A DNA stretch of 64,000 nucleotides, from positions 682,001 to 746,000 of the forward strand of contig NZ_BOSG01000001.1 in assembly GCF_018403225.1 (NCBI RefSeq), read 5' to 3'. Both the position numbers and the translations under genes were made by a program. The notes under the pieces were generated by a model that searched no databases, was not told the origin of the DNA, and worked only from the letters and a program-made list of their open reading frames with translations. This document shows positions 1-8,218 of the stretch, piece by piece. This DNA comes from Paenibacillus sp. J23TS9. GTDB lineage: Bacteria > Bacillota > Bacilli > Paenibacillales > Paenibacillaceae. Positions within the stretch are counted from its first letter, which is position 1, and every line of letters begins with the position of its first letter.

Positions 1-1288
1 CAACCAGAGTTTCCTCATTGTTTTGTGTCTTCAGGGTGACTGTCAGCAAATTCGTGAAGCCCTTGGACTTCGAAGCTTGGGTCACAACCACGTTGATATC
101 CCGCAATTTAGCGAGATGCATGCAATTGACGATGTTTACTTCGCTTCCAAGATGATGCGCAAGCACACCTTTCACAATATAACGTGTCAGTGGCAGTGTA
201 TCCACATCCGACAGGTCGCCCGCATAGTCTACATGGATCTCATTGACAGCTTGGTTGGCAGCTTGTGCAGCAAAGCTGCCGAGCTTCTCACCGATTGAGA
301 AGTAAGGCTGCAGACGGCTCATGACGCTTGCGGCTACCGGAGGCATGTTCACAGCGTTTTTAAACGGTTCGTTACGAAGGATATGAAGTACTTCCTCCGA
401 TACGTCAATGGCCACGTTTTCCTGGGCTTCAACGGTCGAAGCGCCAAGGTGAGGTGTCACAATGATTTTTGGATTGGTAAGGAACGGATGATCCTTTTCC
501 GGCGGCTCACTTTCAAATACGTCAAATGCTGCGCCAGCTACGATGCCTTCATTAATAGCTTCCACGAGAGCCGTTTCATCGATGATGCCACCACGTGCGC
601 AGTTCACAATACGCATGCCCTTTTTCATGACTTCAAATTGCGGACGGGAGATCATATGATGTGTTTCAGGCGTCAGCGGCGTATGAACGGTCATGAAGTC
701 TGCATTCCGAACGATGTCATCCACGGATGCCAGCTTGACTTCCATCTTTTCAGCACGCTCCTGAGTCAGGAAGGGATCGAACGCCAGGATGTTCATACCG
801 AATGCTTTCGCACGCTTTGCTACTTCACTGCCGATCCGTCCCATACCCATGACGCCGAGAGTCTTATTGCGAAGTTCGACGCCCAGGAAGGATTTCCGGT
901 CCCATACGCCACCAACCGTTTTGGCATAAGCCTGTGGAATATGCCGAGCCAGAGCCATCATCATGGCAAAGGTGTGCTCACAAGTGGTAATGGTATTGCC
1001 GTCAGGAGCATTAATAACGATGATTCCGCGCTTGGTAGCTGCCTCAAGATCAATGTTATCCACACCTACGCCGGCGCGGCCAACCACCTTGAGATTTGTA
1101 CCTGCTTCCATAATTTTTTCCGTGACACGTGTTTGGCTGCGGACGAGAAGGGCATCATACTCTCCGATAATGGCAACAAGCTCATCCTCTCCGAGTCCCG
1201 TCTTTTTCTCTACCAGGACATCGGCTGCATCCATCAGCTGCTGAATTCCCAGATCACTGATTGGATCCGATACTAACACTTTAAACAT
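1..1288 (-). CDS. serA: D-3-phosphoglycerate dehydrogenase SerA (partial, 3' end outside window)
   Basis: Oxidises 3-phosphoglycerate to 3-phosphohydroxypyruvate, the first committed step of serine synthesis in the cytoplasm. The visible 429 codons show an N-terminal substrate-binding half, the NAD-binding GMGRIG motif at residues 148-153, and the catalytic set Arg232, Glu261 and His280 in a PHLGAS context. The following stretch belongs to the intervening domain; the C-terminal ACT domain of this family must lie beyond base 1. The start is ATG at 1288, preceded by a strong AGGAGG. A T-box leader lies about 200 bases upstream, so expression is likely controlled by tRNA charging. Identification is firm; only the length is incomplete. 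Confidence 0.96.
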   Translation of the reverse strand, partial: MFKVLVSDPISDLGIQQLMDAADVLVEKKTGLGEDELVAIIGEYDALLVRSQTRVTEKIMEAGTNLKVVGRAGVGVDNIDLEAATKRGIIVINAPDGNTITTCEHTFAMMMALARHIPQAYAKTVGGVWDRKSFLGVELRNKTLGVMGMGRIGSEVAKRAKAFGMNILAFDPFLTQERAEKMEVKLASVDDIVRNADFMTVHTPLTPETHHMISRPQFEVMKKGMRIVNCARGGIIDETALVEAINEGIVAGAAFDVFESEPPEKDHPFLTNPKIIVTPHLGASTVEAQENVAIDVSEEVLHILRNEPFKNAVNMPPVAASVMSRLQPYFSIGEKLGSFAAQAANQAVNEIHVDYAGDLSDVDTLPLTRYIVKGVLAHHLGSEVNIVNCMHLAKLRDINVVVTQASKSKGFTNLLTVTLKTQNNEETLV

Positions 1289-1498
1289 GGTTTCTTTCCT
1301 CCTCATTCTGTTGGAAAACATATATAATAGAGGGCTGTATTTCACAAAAAATACATTCCCGTAAAACCATACTCAGATGCTTTGTGGAAATATTGTATTC
1401 CCTGGGCAACGCGGTGCTGTATAAAAGAGTGAAGGTATGCTGTTACTCGGATTCCGCCCGCAACTTGGGAGAACAACGGACAAATGGCTTAATATAAC

Positions 1499-1777
1499 AA
1501 AAAAACCCTCAATCCGCACACTACTTGCGTAGTAAGGGACGAGAGTTGTTCGTGGTACCACCCTAATTCACCACCGGATATTGCATCCGGCAGCCTCAGA
1601 GGCCTTCTAAAGACCTGATTTGATAACGGAAATGACCCGGTCGCACCTACTGTAATGTTCAATGCAACTTCTCTGGAACGCTAAGACGGCTTGACTGTCA
1701 CCGGTTTGCACCAACCACCGGCTCTCTGAAGACTTTCAAGGGTCTTTTTTCCTTCATCGGTTTTAACTCGTTAATTT
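1499..1777 (-). promoter_or_regulatory. T-box riboswitch leader of serA
   Basis: On the minus strand the hallmark T-box segment AGGGTGGTACCACG is followed by a GC-rich hairpin and a run of seven T, the terminator that competes with the tRNA-stabilised antiterminator. Further upstream is a Stem I apical portion, an AGAGAG bulge followed by a CCGGT/ACCGG arm. The specifier codon could not be fixed with certainty. An AGC (Ser) triplet lies opposite an A-rich bulge, between the pairs AAGAC/GTCTT and GGAA/TTCC, which would suit control by uncharged tRNA-Ser. That specifier assignment is inference; the T-box identity is directly readable. Confidence 0.9.
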
Positions 1778-1783
1778 TTTCAT

Positions 1784-1813
1784 AATGTATCACGGCCCCG
1801 TGATGGCTGTCAA
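1784..1813 (-). promoter_or_regulatory. Sigma-A type promoter for the serA T-box transcript
   Basis: Minus-strand TTGACA (1813-1808) and TACATT (1789-1784) are separated by 18 bases, directly ahead of the T-box leader. The start point would fall near 1777. Confidence 0.65.
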
Positions 1814-1902
1814 TAGGGAATCTTGGCTCCTTGAATCTTCTGCGCTAAATCTGCTATGATTTTTATGATATTATTTGACGTTTTCCTGTGGGCATTGTCG
1901 CT

Positions 1903-2808
1903 TTATGACTCGAAAAAGAAGGGAAGCTGGGGCAGCAGCTCATTTCCGCCGTATTGTGCCTTCAGTTTAATAAAATCCTTCGGATGAACGGCATTCTTTT
2001 TACGTAGAAAGTTAATGGTCTCCTGAAGTGAGTTAAGTTTATACGTTTTGGTCTTTCCTGCTGCAATCCAGGAATCAATGAATGCGGTGACATCCTGCGG
2101 ATCGGCTGCACTGAAGAAGGCGCTGCTCAGCATGATGGAGGCTACCGCTTCGTTTTTCACCATCAACGGGTAAGATTCCCATTCGGTCAGTTTTAGGGTT
2201 GAGGGCATGATATATTGATTCGGGATGGACGGACTCACCTTTGTTCCCCATTTCAGCATGGAGGAATAATATTGTTTTTGAGCCAAGAGACCGTATTTCA
2301 CCGCATTTTGATAATATGCATCCTCTTCGAGCGAATCAAGGATAGTTTTTGAATTCGATTCCGTCACAGCCGCGTGTTGAGCAGCCTTACTGAACAACCG
2401 CAGGCTTTTCAGTGTGTTATTTTGGGACTGCTGCAGCAGAGGTGAAGAGTCATACATGGAGATTTGGAGAACCTCATTATATTTTTGATCTGCCAGCTTG
2501 GAAAGGCTTTTGAAAATGCCGGATTTTTCTTTCGCAAAGATACCAGCAGTTTCGGTTTGTGCCAGCCATTCGCTCTTGAATTCCCGATAAGGCAAAAATA
2601 CGGTATGATAGAAGGTGACGACATCCTGCTGCTGGTAGGAATCGGTGAAATCGGGTGTAGCGGATGATAACTTCAGATAGTTGTACTTTTCCTCCATACG
2701 GTTGGCACCTACCTGAACCCCTGACAGAAACGCTGCTGCTGTCACAATCAATGCGAGTATAAATAATAGGCTGAAGTAAAGCTCGAAACGGGAGGGGCGG
2801 TTTTTCAT
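1903..2808 (-). CDS. Membrane-anchored protein of unknown function
   Basis: About 301 residues. It has a short basic N-terminus followed by one hydrophobic segment (about residues 11-31) that would act as a signal anchor. The remaining 270 residues are polar, helical-looking and predicted to be outside the membrane, with many Ser, Lys and Gln and no catalytic motif I recognise. The ATG at 2808 is preferred to the GTG four codons earlier, because the GGAG ribosome site overlaps that GTG. It is divergent from the CPBP protease gene and stands alone on its strand. It could be an envelope stress or sporulation factor, but nothing in the sequence proves this. Confidence 0.75.
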   Translation of the reverse strand: MKNRPSRFELYFSLLFILALIVTAAAFLSGVQVGANRMEEKYNYLKLSSATPDFTDSYQQQDVVTFYHTVFLPYREFKSEWLAQTETAGIFAKEKSGIFKSLSKLADQKYNEVLQISMYDSSPLLQQSQNNTLKSLRLFSKAAQHAAVTESNSKTILDSLEEDAYYQNAVKYGLLAQKQYYSSMLKWGTKVSPSIPNQYIMPSTLKLTEWESYPLMVKNEAVASIMLSSAFFSAADPQDVTAFIDSWIAAGKTKTYKLNSLQETINFLRKKNAVHPKDFIKLKAQYGGNELLPQLPFFFES

Positions 2809-2879
2809 GATCTCTTGCACTCCTTCAAAATGGTGATGATCCTTGTATCGTTTAATAACTAAAGACAGGCAGGCATAAT

Positions 2880-3473
2880 ATGAAAAAATTTAAATTCCGT
2901 GCGCCGAAGTTGAAGCAGGCGACACCAGATCAGCTGACAGACCGTCTGCTCCTGATCAATCTTTATCTTACACAAGGTCTTACCTTAATTATCGGATTGG
3001 CCTGGATATTATTTCAGAAGAGAAATCCTTTCGAATTATTCGTGCCGCATAAAGGTGACTATTTTGTGGCTTGGGGGCTGGGACTGGCTGCCGTCATGTT
3101 TTTAATTGATTTTCTGGTGTCCCGCGTAACGCCAGAGGAAGTCATGGATGACGGCGGAATCAACAACATGCTGTTTCAAAACCGTCCTGTTTGGCATATT
3201 GTATTGATAGCGGCTCTGGTGGCGGTATGCGAAGAGCTGCTGTTCCGGGGTGCTATCCAGCATTCATTCGGTCCGTACTGGACCAGTATTTTGTTCGCCG
3301 TGATCCATGTCCGCTATTTGAAGCACTGGATTCCGACGGGCTGGGTATTCCTGAGCAGCTTCGGACTCGGTTATATCTACATACACTCCGGCACACTTCT
3401 TGCCCCTGTGGTATGCCATTTTGCGATAGATTGTATTTCCGGGTTAGTGATTCGATTTCGGAGGGAATCATGA
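2880..3473 (+). CDS. CPBP (CAAX/Abi) family intramembrane metalloprotease, YpbD-like
   Basis: A 197-residue polytopic membrane protein with the three CPBP signature motifs: EExxxR (Glu118, Glu119, Arg123), FxxxH ending at His143, and a final HxxxD in a CHFAID context. These residues form the metal site of the Rce1/Abi fold in the membrane. The substrate is unknown. It is the first gene of a tight three-gene group: its stop overlaps the start of the next gene. In B. subtilis the ypbD protease gene sits near ypbG and ypbH, the same neighbours as here, so orthology to YpbD is likely. Confidence 0.88.
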   Translation: MKKFKFRAPKLKQATPDQLTDRLLLINLYLTQGLTLIIGLAWILFQKRNPFELFVPHKGDYFVAWGLGLAAVMFLIDFLVSRVTPEEVMDDGGINNMLFQNRPVWHIVLIAALVAVCEELLFRGAIQHSFGPYWTSILFAVIHVRYLKHWIPTGWVFLSSFGLGYIYIHSGTLLAPVVCHFAIDCISGLVIRFRRES

Positions 3474-3955
3474 GTAGTGAATTAAGCAGAGTTGAAACGT
3501 ATAACAGAAGCCGAAAAAAAAACCAAACAAAAAAGCCCCCTGCAACTTCTGAAGAAGCTCCTAAGGCTAAGCCCGCGAATAGCCGTAGGGAACAGAAGAA
3601 GCCGGCAGCTGCCCCTCCTTTAAGCAGGGTGAGGGCAATGAAGGAGAGGAAAAGCCGCGGAGTTTTATCTTCTCCTGCAGACAGCCGGTCAGAAGCCCCG
3701 CAGGTATCTGATCCAAAGCCGGATCCCAAACAGACATACCCTTCCCGCGCACATAAGCATAAAGCGGGTTATGGAGCTGCAAGCACAGAAGAGGAGCTGG
3801 ACTCTGCCCCGGCACGTTCTGAAACCTATGGTTCACGCAGAAATGTGATCAGCAAGTACTTTACCAACTCTTTATTTTTCTTGTTCCTTGTTCTGACGGT
3901 ATTTCTCGTATACTGGGGTGTGAAGGGTGCACCCCCACTGGAGGACTTATGGTAA
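3470..3955 (+). CDS. Basic, C-terminally anchored single-pass membrane protein, unknown
   Basis: 161 residues. The first 125 are hydrophilic and low in complexity, rich in Lys, Arg, Pro, Ala and Ser. One hydrophobic helix lies near residues 133-150, followed by a short tail. This suggests a tail-anchored protein with a long basic cytoplasmic domain. The ATG at 3470 overlaps the protease stop (ATGA) and has a GGAGGG site. The open frame continues upstream, but that part is antiparallel noise inside the protease gene. Its place matches ypbE in B. subtilis, yet no LysM-like repeat is visible. Function unknown; coupling to a protease and a phosphoesterase suggests an envelope role. Confidence 0.72.
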   Translation: MSSELSRVETYNRSRKKNQTKKPPATSEEAPKAKPANSRREQKKPAAAPPLSRVRAMKERKSRGVLSSPADSRSEAPQVSDPKPDPKQTYPSRAHKHKAGYGAASTEEELDSAPARSETYGSRRNVISKYFTNSLFFLFLVLTVFLVYWGVKGAPPLEDLW

Positions 3956-4791
3956 CGGCAGTGCTGCTTTGGATCGCCGGATTCCTTGTTTTATGCTGTG
4001 TGCTGATTTTTGCAAGGATGTCCTATGAGGCACGGCTTCATGCCGTTACGCATTCAGAAGTTATAATGGAAGGCTTGCCGGAAGCTTTCGATGGCTGCAG
4101 CATTTTTTTTATCTCCGATATTCACAAGCGCAAGCTTTCGGACAAATATTTGCAGGAATTTAAAGGCAAAGCGGATTGGGTAATTCTTGGCGGGGATATT
4201 ATGGAGAAAAACGTTCCGTTAGAGCGTGTGAAGGAAAACTTGGAGATTTTATCAGACTTGGGTCAGGTATACGCCGTATACGGTAATCATGATCTGAAGG
4301 CAGATCCCGAAGGATTGGAACAGGTGCTAAGAGATACGGGTGGAATTCTACTAAGGGATCAGAACATACGGCTGGAACGAGAAGGAGAAGAGGTATGCCT
4401 GACAGGCGTCGACCAGCCGCTAACCAAGCGGGATGGTTATCCTGGGGTTCCGGATTTGCCGGACGGTGATATTAAGGCGTGCAGGATTGTTGTGGTACAT
4501 GACCCCGCCTGGATCCGCTATGCTTCCGATAAACCGGATCTGATTCTTGCAGGGCACACACATGGCGGGCAAATCAGACTGCCATTTTTCGGGGCGATCA
4601 GATTGAACGCTTTTTACCGCAAATATGATTGCGGCTGGTTTAGATGGTATCAGCCGCAGTCTGCTGTGAAGCTGCCGCAAATGCTGATCAGCCGCGGATT
4701 CGGCAATAGGCGCGTCGCGCTCCGCTTATGCTGTCCTGCCGAGATGCACCTTATTCGGTTGAAGAAGGGCACGGCTGGTAAGCTGAAGTAA
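3949..4791 (+). CDS. Membrane-anchored metallophosphoesterase, YpbG-like
   Basis: 280 residues. An N-terminal transmembrane helix (about residues 3-22) is followed by a calcineurin-like phosphoesterase domain. The metal-binding motifs appear in order: DxH (Asp57, His59), GGD (Asp83), GNHD (112-115), a VVHD histidine near 184, and GHTHGGQ (202-208). The family hydrolyses phosphomonoesters or phosphodiesters, and some members (YkuE, LpxH type) act on lipid or wall substrates. The start ATG overlaps the end of the preceding gene and uses GGAGG inside it, so the three genes are translationally coupled. The exact substrate cannot be told from sequence. Confidence 0.9.
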   Translation: MVTAVLLWIAGFLVLCCVLIFARMSYEARLHAVTHSEVIMEGLPEAFDGCSIFFISDIHKRKLSDKYLQEFKGKADWVILGGDIMEKNVPLERVKENLEILSDLGQVYAVYGNHDLKADPEGLEQVLRDTGGILLRDQNIRLEREGEEVCLTGVDQPLTKRDGYPGVPDLPDGDIKACRIVVVHDPAWIRYASDKPDLILAGHTHGGQIRLPFFGAIRLNAFYRKYDCGWFRWYQPQSAVKLPQMLISRGFGNRRVALRLCCPAEMHLIRLKKGTAGKLK

Positions 4792-4807
4792 TTTTCCTGT
4801 ATATACG

Positions 4808-4855
4808 AAAAGGCACTCGCCCCGACAATGAATTGGGAAGAGTGCCTTTGTTTAG
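4808..4855. terminator. Bidirectional rho-independent terminator
   Basis: AAAGGCACTC pairs with GAGTGCCTTT around a GC-containing loop. A T-run follows on the plus strand and an A-run precedes it, so it can serve the converging phosphoesterase and deacetylase genes. Confidence 0.85.
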
Positions 4856-4865
4856 TTTCGTCACA

Positions 4866-5807
4866 TTATCTCATATCAAGTTCAATACTGCGGGGATCCA
4901 CAAACGTGTAGCCCTTGCTCTCAAGCTTGGTCAGCAGTTGATCAAGCGCTTCGGTGGTCCATGAGAGCTCATGCATCAGAATGTTGCTTCCGGCATGCAG
5001 CTGGTCCATAACGTTTTGGATCACCTTATGTGGATTATCTGTCCCTTTGGACTTCATCGTCCAATCGAGAGAACCGTTTGACCAGGTCATGTACAGAAGT
5101 CCGTTTTCCTTCGCGATCTTCTTGCCCACATCTCCGCCTTCACCGAAAGGAGGCCGGAAGAATACAGGCGATTCTCCAATTGTATCCTTTACGATCTTTT
5201 GTACATCTTCAATTTGCTTTTTCACTTTTGCTTCTGGTTCTTTTCGCAAGGAAATGTGATCCCAGCTGTGATTGCCGATTATCTGTCCACGGTCATGGAT
5301 CAGCTTAAGCAAATCCGGATTTTCTTTGACACGGTATCCATTTACGAAGAAAATTGCTTTGGCATGATGCTTGTCCAGCGTATCAATCAAGCTGTTAATC
5401 CATTCAGCCTTTTTAGGACCATCATCGAATGTCAGCAGCACGACCTTTTTCTCCGTGCCTTCTTCATTTGGGACAATATTGTATGCCTTATTCATGTGGT
5501 ATTTCAAAGGTACGGCAGCAGTTTCACCATTTTGTCCCGCCGCGTTATCCTGGGTACCATCATTTTGCGTGCCTGTTTCTTTCGTTCCGTCTGGCTCATC
5601 TTTGCCGGCTTCTCCGGATTGATTTCCATTGGAAGCATTCTCATGTCCTGAATCATCATTTGAGCCTTGAACGGCTGTTGTCGTCGTTTTAGTGTTGTCT
5701 TGGGTAGTCGTGTTTTGATTCTTGTCTGCAGTCGTTTCGTTTTTGCCGCCGCATGCGCTTAACAACAAGGCAGTCACAAGAAGAAGCGCAGCTGTCTTTT
5801 TAACCAT
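4866..5807 (-). CDS. Polysaccharide deacetylase (NodB domain) lipoprotein
   Basis: 313 residues. A lipoprotein signal ends in LSAC with Cys19 as the lipidated residue. A long Thr/Asn/Gly/Asp-rich spacer (about 20-100) would hold the enzyme off the membrane. The NodB domain follows, with TFDDGP at 126-131, the metal-binding NHSWDH at 179-184, RPPFG at 218-222 and a C-terminal MHE motif. Such enzymes remove N-acetyl groups from peptidoglycan or exported polysaccharide at the cell surface. Whether the substrate is wall N-acetylglucosamine or another glycan is not decided by sequence. It is transcribed alone, convergent with the phosphoesterase operon. Confidence 0.93.
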   Translation of the reverse strand: MVKKTAALLLVTALLLSACGGKNETTADKNQNTTTQDNTKTTTTAVQGSNDDSGHENASNGNQSGEAGKDEPDGTKETGTQNDGTQDNAAGQNGETAAVPLKYHMNKAYNIVPNEEGTEKKVVLLTFDDGPKKAEWINSLIDTLDKHHAKAIFFVNGYRVKENPDLLKLIHDRGQIIGNHSWDHISLRKEPEAKVKKQIEDVQKIVKDTIGESPVFFRPPFGEGGDVGKKIAKENGLLYMTWSNGSLDWTMKSKGTDNPHKVIQNVMDQLHAGSNILMHELSWTTEALDQLLTKLESKGYTFVDPRSIELDMR

Positions 5808-5900
5808 TTTTCCATCTCACTTTCCTGTTTTTATGCCGCATGAGTATGTCCTTTTCCGCGAACAATACACTTGAGTTTATCACATAAGGAGGTTGTAATT

Positions 5901-6194
5901 GTGAATACTTCGTCATTTATAAGCGGTGTGCTGATTGGTGCCGCAGCTACGGCTATCATGTCCAAAAACAAAGGCTCGATCACTTCCGCAATTACTCAAA
6001 ATGCGGGGAAAATGATGGATATGAGTTCCCTTGGAATGAATAGTTCAGGGAGCCATAGCAGCCAACATGTCCAGACGCACTCCAAGGATCAAAGTATGAA
6101 GCAAATCAATGACTTCATCAACTCGAATCCAGACGTGAAAAGAGAAGTGGACATGATTATGAAGGAAACCAATACGGTCATACCTGGAATGTAA
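5901..6194 (+). CDS. Small hypothetical protein with hydrophobic N-terminus (YtxH-like layout)
   Basis: 97 residues from a GTG start at 5901 placed 8 bases after AAGGAGG; the upstream in-frame ATG at 5871 has no such site. Residues 5-20 are hydrophobic and glycine/alanine rich (GVLIGAAATAIM), typical of the short anchor of YtxH-like proteins. The rest is Ser, Met and His rich, with an amphipathic C-terminal helix. No catalytic motif is visible. It lies between the deacetylase and the MecA-family adaptor gene and ends at its own terminator. Function unknown. Confidence 0.75.
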   Translation: MNTSSFISGVLIGAAATAIMSKNKGSITSAITQNAGKMMDMSSLGMNSSGSHSSQHVQTHSKDQSMKQINDFINSNPDVKREVDMIMKETNTVIPGM

Positions 6195-6211
6195 ACGAAA
6201 CGCAAGCCTTT

Positions 6212-6256
6212 AGAATCATTTTTAGAGCAGGTAATGCTCGAAATGATTCTTTTTTT
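6212..6256 (+). terminator. Rho-independent terminator
   Basis: AGAATCATTT pairs with AAATGATTCT, an inner GAGCA/TGCTC arm extends the stem, and a T8 run follows. Confidence 0.85.
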
Positions 6257-6263
6257 TGTCTAT

Positions 6264-6292
6264 TTTACAGCGTGCATTTCTGGTTATATAAT
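6264..6292 (+). promoter_or_regulatory. Sigma-A type promoter for the MecA-family gene
   Basis: TTTACA (6264-6269) and TATAAT (6287-6292) are separated by 17 bases, about 90 bases before the start codon. Confidence 0.65.
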
Positions 6293-6382
6293 GATAACAT
6301 ACTTACATAGAACTATTTTCAGCACACATTATGGGGGACATCATAATTTGTTATATCATTGCTTACAGAGGAGGATCCTGTC

Positions 6383-6997
6383 ATGAAAATAGAACGATTG
6401 AGCTCAGATAAGATACGGATTTTCCTCACGTTCGACGATTTGAGTGAGCGCGGAATCCAAAAGGAAGACATGTGGCAAGAGCTTCCAAAGGTCCACGAGC
6501 TGTTCACCGAAATGATGGATCAAGCCTATAATGAACTTGGTTTTGACGCAACTGGACCGCTCGCTGTGGAAGTCTTTGCTCTGCCTGCTCAAGGCATGGT
6601 CGTCATCGTGACACGTGGGAAATATGATCATTCGCATTACAGTCATTTAGGGGAAGATGAGCTGCCCGAAGAAGTGTATGAAATGGAAGTGACCCTGGAG
6701 CAGAGCGACTCCATCGTGTATGCTTTCAACGATTTTGAAATACTGATTGAAGCTGCGCATGTTCTCGGCGGTCATATTACAGAGGCAGGCCGTCTTTATC
6801 ACTATAAAGATAAATGGGTGCTGTACATGGATCCTGAACTGATTGATTCCAGCAAGCATCCTTCACTCATAGCCGTTTTGGCAGAATACGGAGAAGCTGC
6901 TTCCTATACAGAAGCTGTTCTCGACGAATACGGTAAGGTTGTCATGCAGGAAAATGCTATCGCGGGCATACGCGAGCATTTCAAACGACAGGATTAA
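6383..6997 (+). CDS. mecB: Adaptor protein of the MecA family (MecB/YpbH type), genetic competence negative regulator
   Basis: 204 residues. MecA-family adaptors bind substrates such as ComK through the N-terminal domain and deliver them to ClpC-ClpP through the C-terminal domain. The N-terminus (MKIERLSSDKIRIFLTF, then DDLSERG) resembles YpbH/MecB more than MecA, and the gene lies beside the ypbD and ypbG orthologues as ypbH does in B. subtilis. A short acidic linker near residues 85-100 separates the two domains. The ATG at 6383 follows GAGGAGG; the longer reading frame upstream is not needed. Family assignment is firm; MecA versus MecB is inferred from resemblance and order. Confidence 0.9.
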   Translation: MKIERLSSDKIRIFLTFDDLSERGIQKEDMWQELPKVHELFTEMMDQAYNELGFDATGPLAVEVFALPAQGMVVIVTRGKYDHSHYSHLGEDELPEEVYEMEVTLEQSDSIVYAFNDFEILIEAAHVLGGHITEAGRLYHYKDKWVLYMDPELIDSSKHPSLIAVLAEYGEAASYTEAVLDEYGKVVMQENAIAGIREHFKRQD

Positions 6998-7007
6998 TTT
7001 TGGTGAA

Positions 7008-7050
7008 TCATCCCATGAACAATGATTTCATGGGATGAATTGCTTTTTTA
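7008..7050 (+). terminator. Rho-independent terminator after the MecA-family gene
   Basis: TCATCCCATGAA pairs exactly with TTCATGGGATGA across a 7-base loop; a T-rich stretch with six consecutive T follows. Confidence 0.8.
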
Positions 7051-7086
7051 AAGCGATAAACACACGGGAAAAGGGGGAAAGAAACG

Positions 7087-7782
7087 GTGCTTTGGTTTTC
7101 AGTCATAGCTTCGGCGCTAGCGCCGGGTCTGGCCCTTTTGACGTATTTTTATCTGAAAGACAGATATGAGCAGGAACCACTCATGATGGTCATCAAGGTG
7201 TTTGTGCTTGGTTTTCTGATTGTTGTGCCGGTAATGATCATCCAGCGGGGGATGACGAACGGGTTTGGAGGCAATCCATATATCGAGTCATTCATCATTT
7301 CATCGTTTGTTGAGGAGTTTCTGAAATGGTTTGTATTGTACCATATGATTTACAACCATACGGAATTTGACGAGCCTTACGATGGGATTGTGTACGCGGT
7401 CGCCATTTCGCTTGGATTTGCTACGGTGGAGAATGTCATGTACGCCTGGTACAGCCACGCTTCCATCGGAGCGATGTTCCTGCGGGCGCTGCTGCCAGTC
7501 TCAGGCCATGCCATGTTTGGGGTTATGATGGGTTATTATCTGGGACGCGCCCGCTTCTCCACGGGAAGGAAAGCTAAGCGTTACTTGATTTACTCCATGA
7601 TCATTCCTTGGTTCTGGCATGGCGTTTATGATCTGATTCTTGCCACTATGACCCAGTACTGGATATGGTTTATCGTTCCGTTAATGGCGTTTCTGTGGTA
7701 CGGGGGAATGGGGAAGGTATACCGGGCTAACAACCGCTCTCCGTTCCGGTTCGTCAAACGTGAAGAAGAGGTTAATACCTAA
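7087..7782 (+). CDS. prsW: Intramembrane protease PrsW (site-1 protease for anti-sigma factors)
   Basis: 231 residues with about eight hydrophobic segments. PrsW carries out the first cut of the anti-sigma factor RsiW in B. subtilis and so activates the SigW envelope-stress response. The family's conserved residues are visible: EExxK (Glu76, Glu77, Lys80), FATVEN near 111-116 and the SGHAMFG histidine near 140. The start is GTG at 7087 behind AAAGGGGGAAAG. It sits just before ypeB as in B. subtilis, but without sleB in between. An ECF sigma/anti-sigma pair is present 40 kb away in this window; a link between them is only a guess. Confidence 0.94.
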   Translation: MLWFSVIASALAPGLALLTYFYLKDRYEQEPLMMVIKVFVLGFLIVVPVMIIQRGMTNGFGGNPYIESFIISSFVEEFLKWFVLYHMIYNHTEFDEPYDGIVYAVAISLGFATVENVMYAWYSHASIGAMFLRALLPVSGHAMFGVMMGYYLGRARFSTGRKAKRYLIYSMIIPWFWHGVYDLILATMTQYWIWFIVPLMAFLWYGGMGKVYRANNRSPFRFVKREEEVNT

Positions 7783-7790
7783 TAAAAATG

Positions 7791-7853
7791 GGCACACTTT
7801 ATCCTACGAGATTCCAATTTTGGAAATTTGTACAGGATGGAGGGTGCCTTTTT
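7791..7853 (+). terminator. Stem-loop after prsW, overlapping the next gene's ribosome site
   Basis: GGCAC (7791-7795) pairs with GTGCC (7844-7848) and ATCC (7801-7804) with GGAT (7835-7838). An inner TTCC/GGAA hairpin sits between them, and TTTTTG follows. It looks like the prsW terminator, but the 3' arm contains the GGAGG of the following mini-gene and the T-run leads into that gene's TTG start. Confidence 0.6.
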
Positions 7854-8001
7854 GCGTGTCAAAGTCACGATTGTATGCAAACAATGCGGAGAACGTTTTA
7901 TATTAAGGGGAAAAAGAGACCGGGGACGGATTGAGACGGGTTTTAAGCAATGCCTATGCAACAATAAAAACCTGTTCGATATTGAAGAGCTGCCGATCTA
8001 A
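7852..8001 (+). CDS. 49-residue zinc-ribbon-like mini-protein
   Basis: TTG start at 7852, nine bases after GGAGG, reading 49 codons to TAA. The product begins MRVKVTIVCKQCGERF, then has a basic RGKRDRGR stretch and a second CxC pair (CLC), and ends in an acidic tail. The CxxC plus CxC arrangement resembles a small zinc knuckle; metal binding is inference. The codon pattern is coding-like and the end is clean, so I regard it as a real gene even though its start lies in the T-run of a hairpin. It separates prsW from ypeB, the place where sleB stands in B. subtilis. Function unknown. Confidence 0.68.
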   Translation: MRVKVTIVCKQCGERFILRGKRDRGRIETGFKQCLCNNKNLFDIEELPI

Positions 8002-8218
8002 GCTGAAAAACCGGTAAAGTAAACTGCCATAAGATGCATAAGACTCCTTTCTTCTTGTCAAACTAACAGCAGCAACGATATAAATTGGACTAAAGAATCA
8101 AGGAAATACAAGGCTAAACTTTAGTTCATTTTATGTGGTAGATTGATCAAAATCAGCTGTGATATGCCGCGGGCTTTGGTTTGATCTAAACAGTTGAAGA
8201 AAGGAGACTCAAGCAATT

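Noticed and set aside
383..1276. Plus-strand open frame opposite serA
   Set aside because: serA on the minus strand is certain by motifs; this frame is its shadow.
3191..3469. Longer N-terminus for the basic membrane protein
   Set aside because: It would overlap the CPBP protease in another frame; GGAGGG and the ATG at 3470 give a better start.
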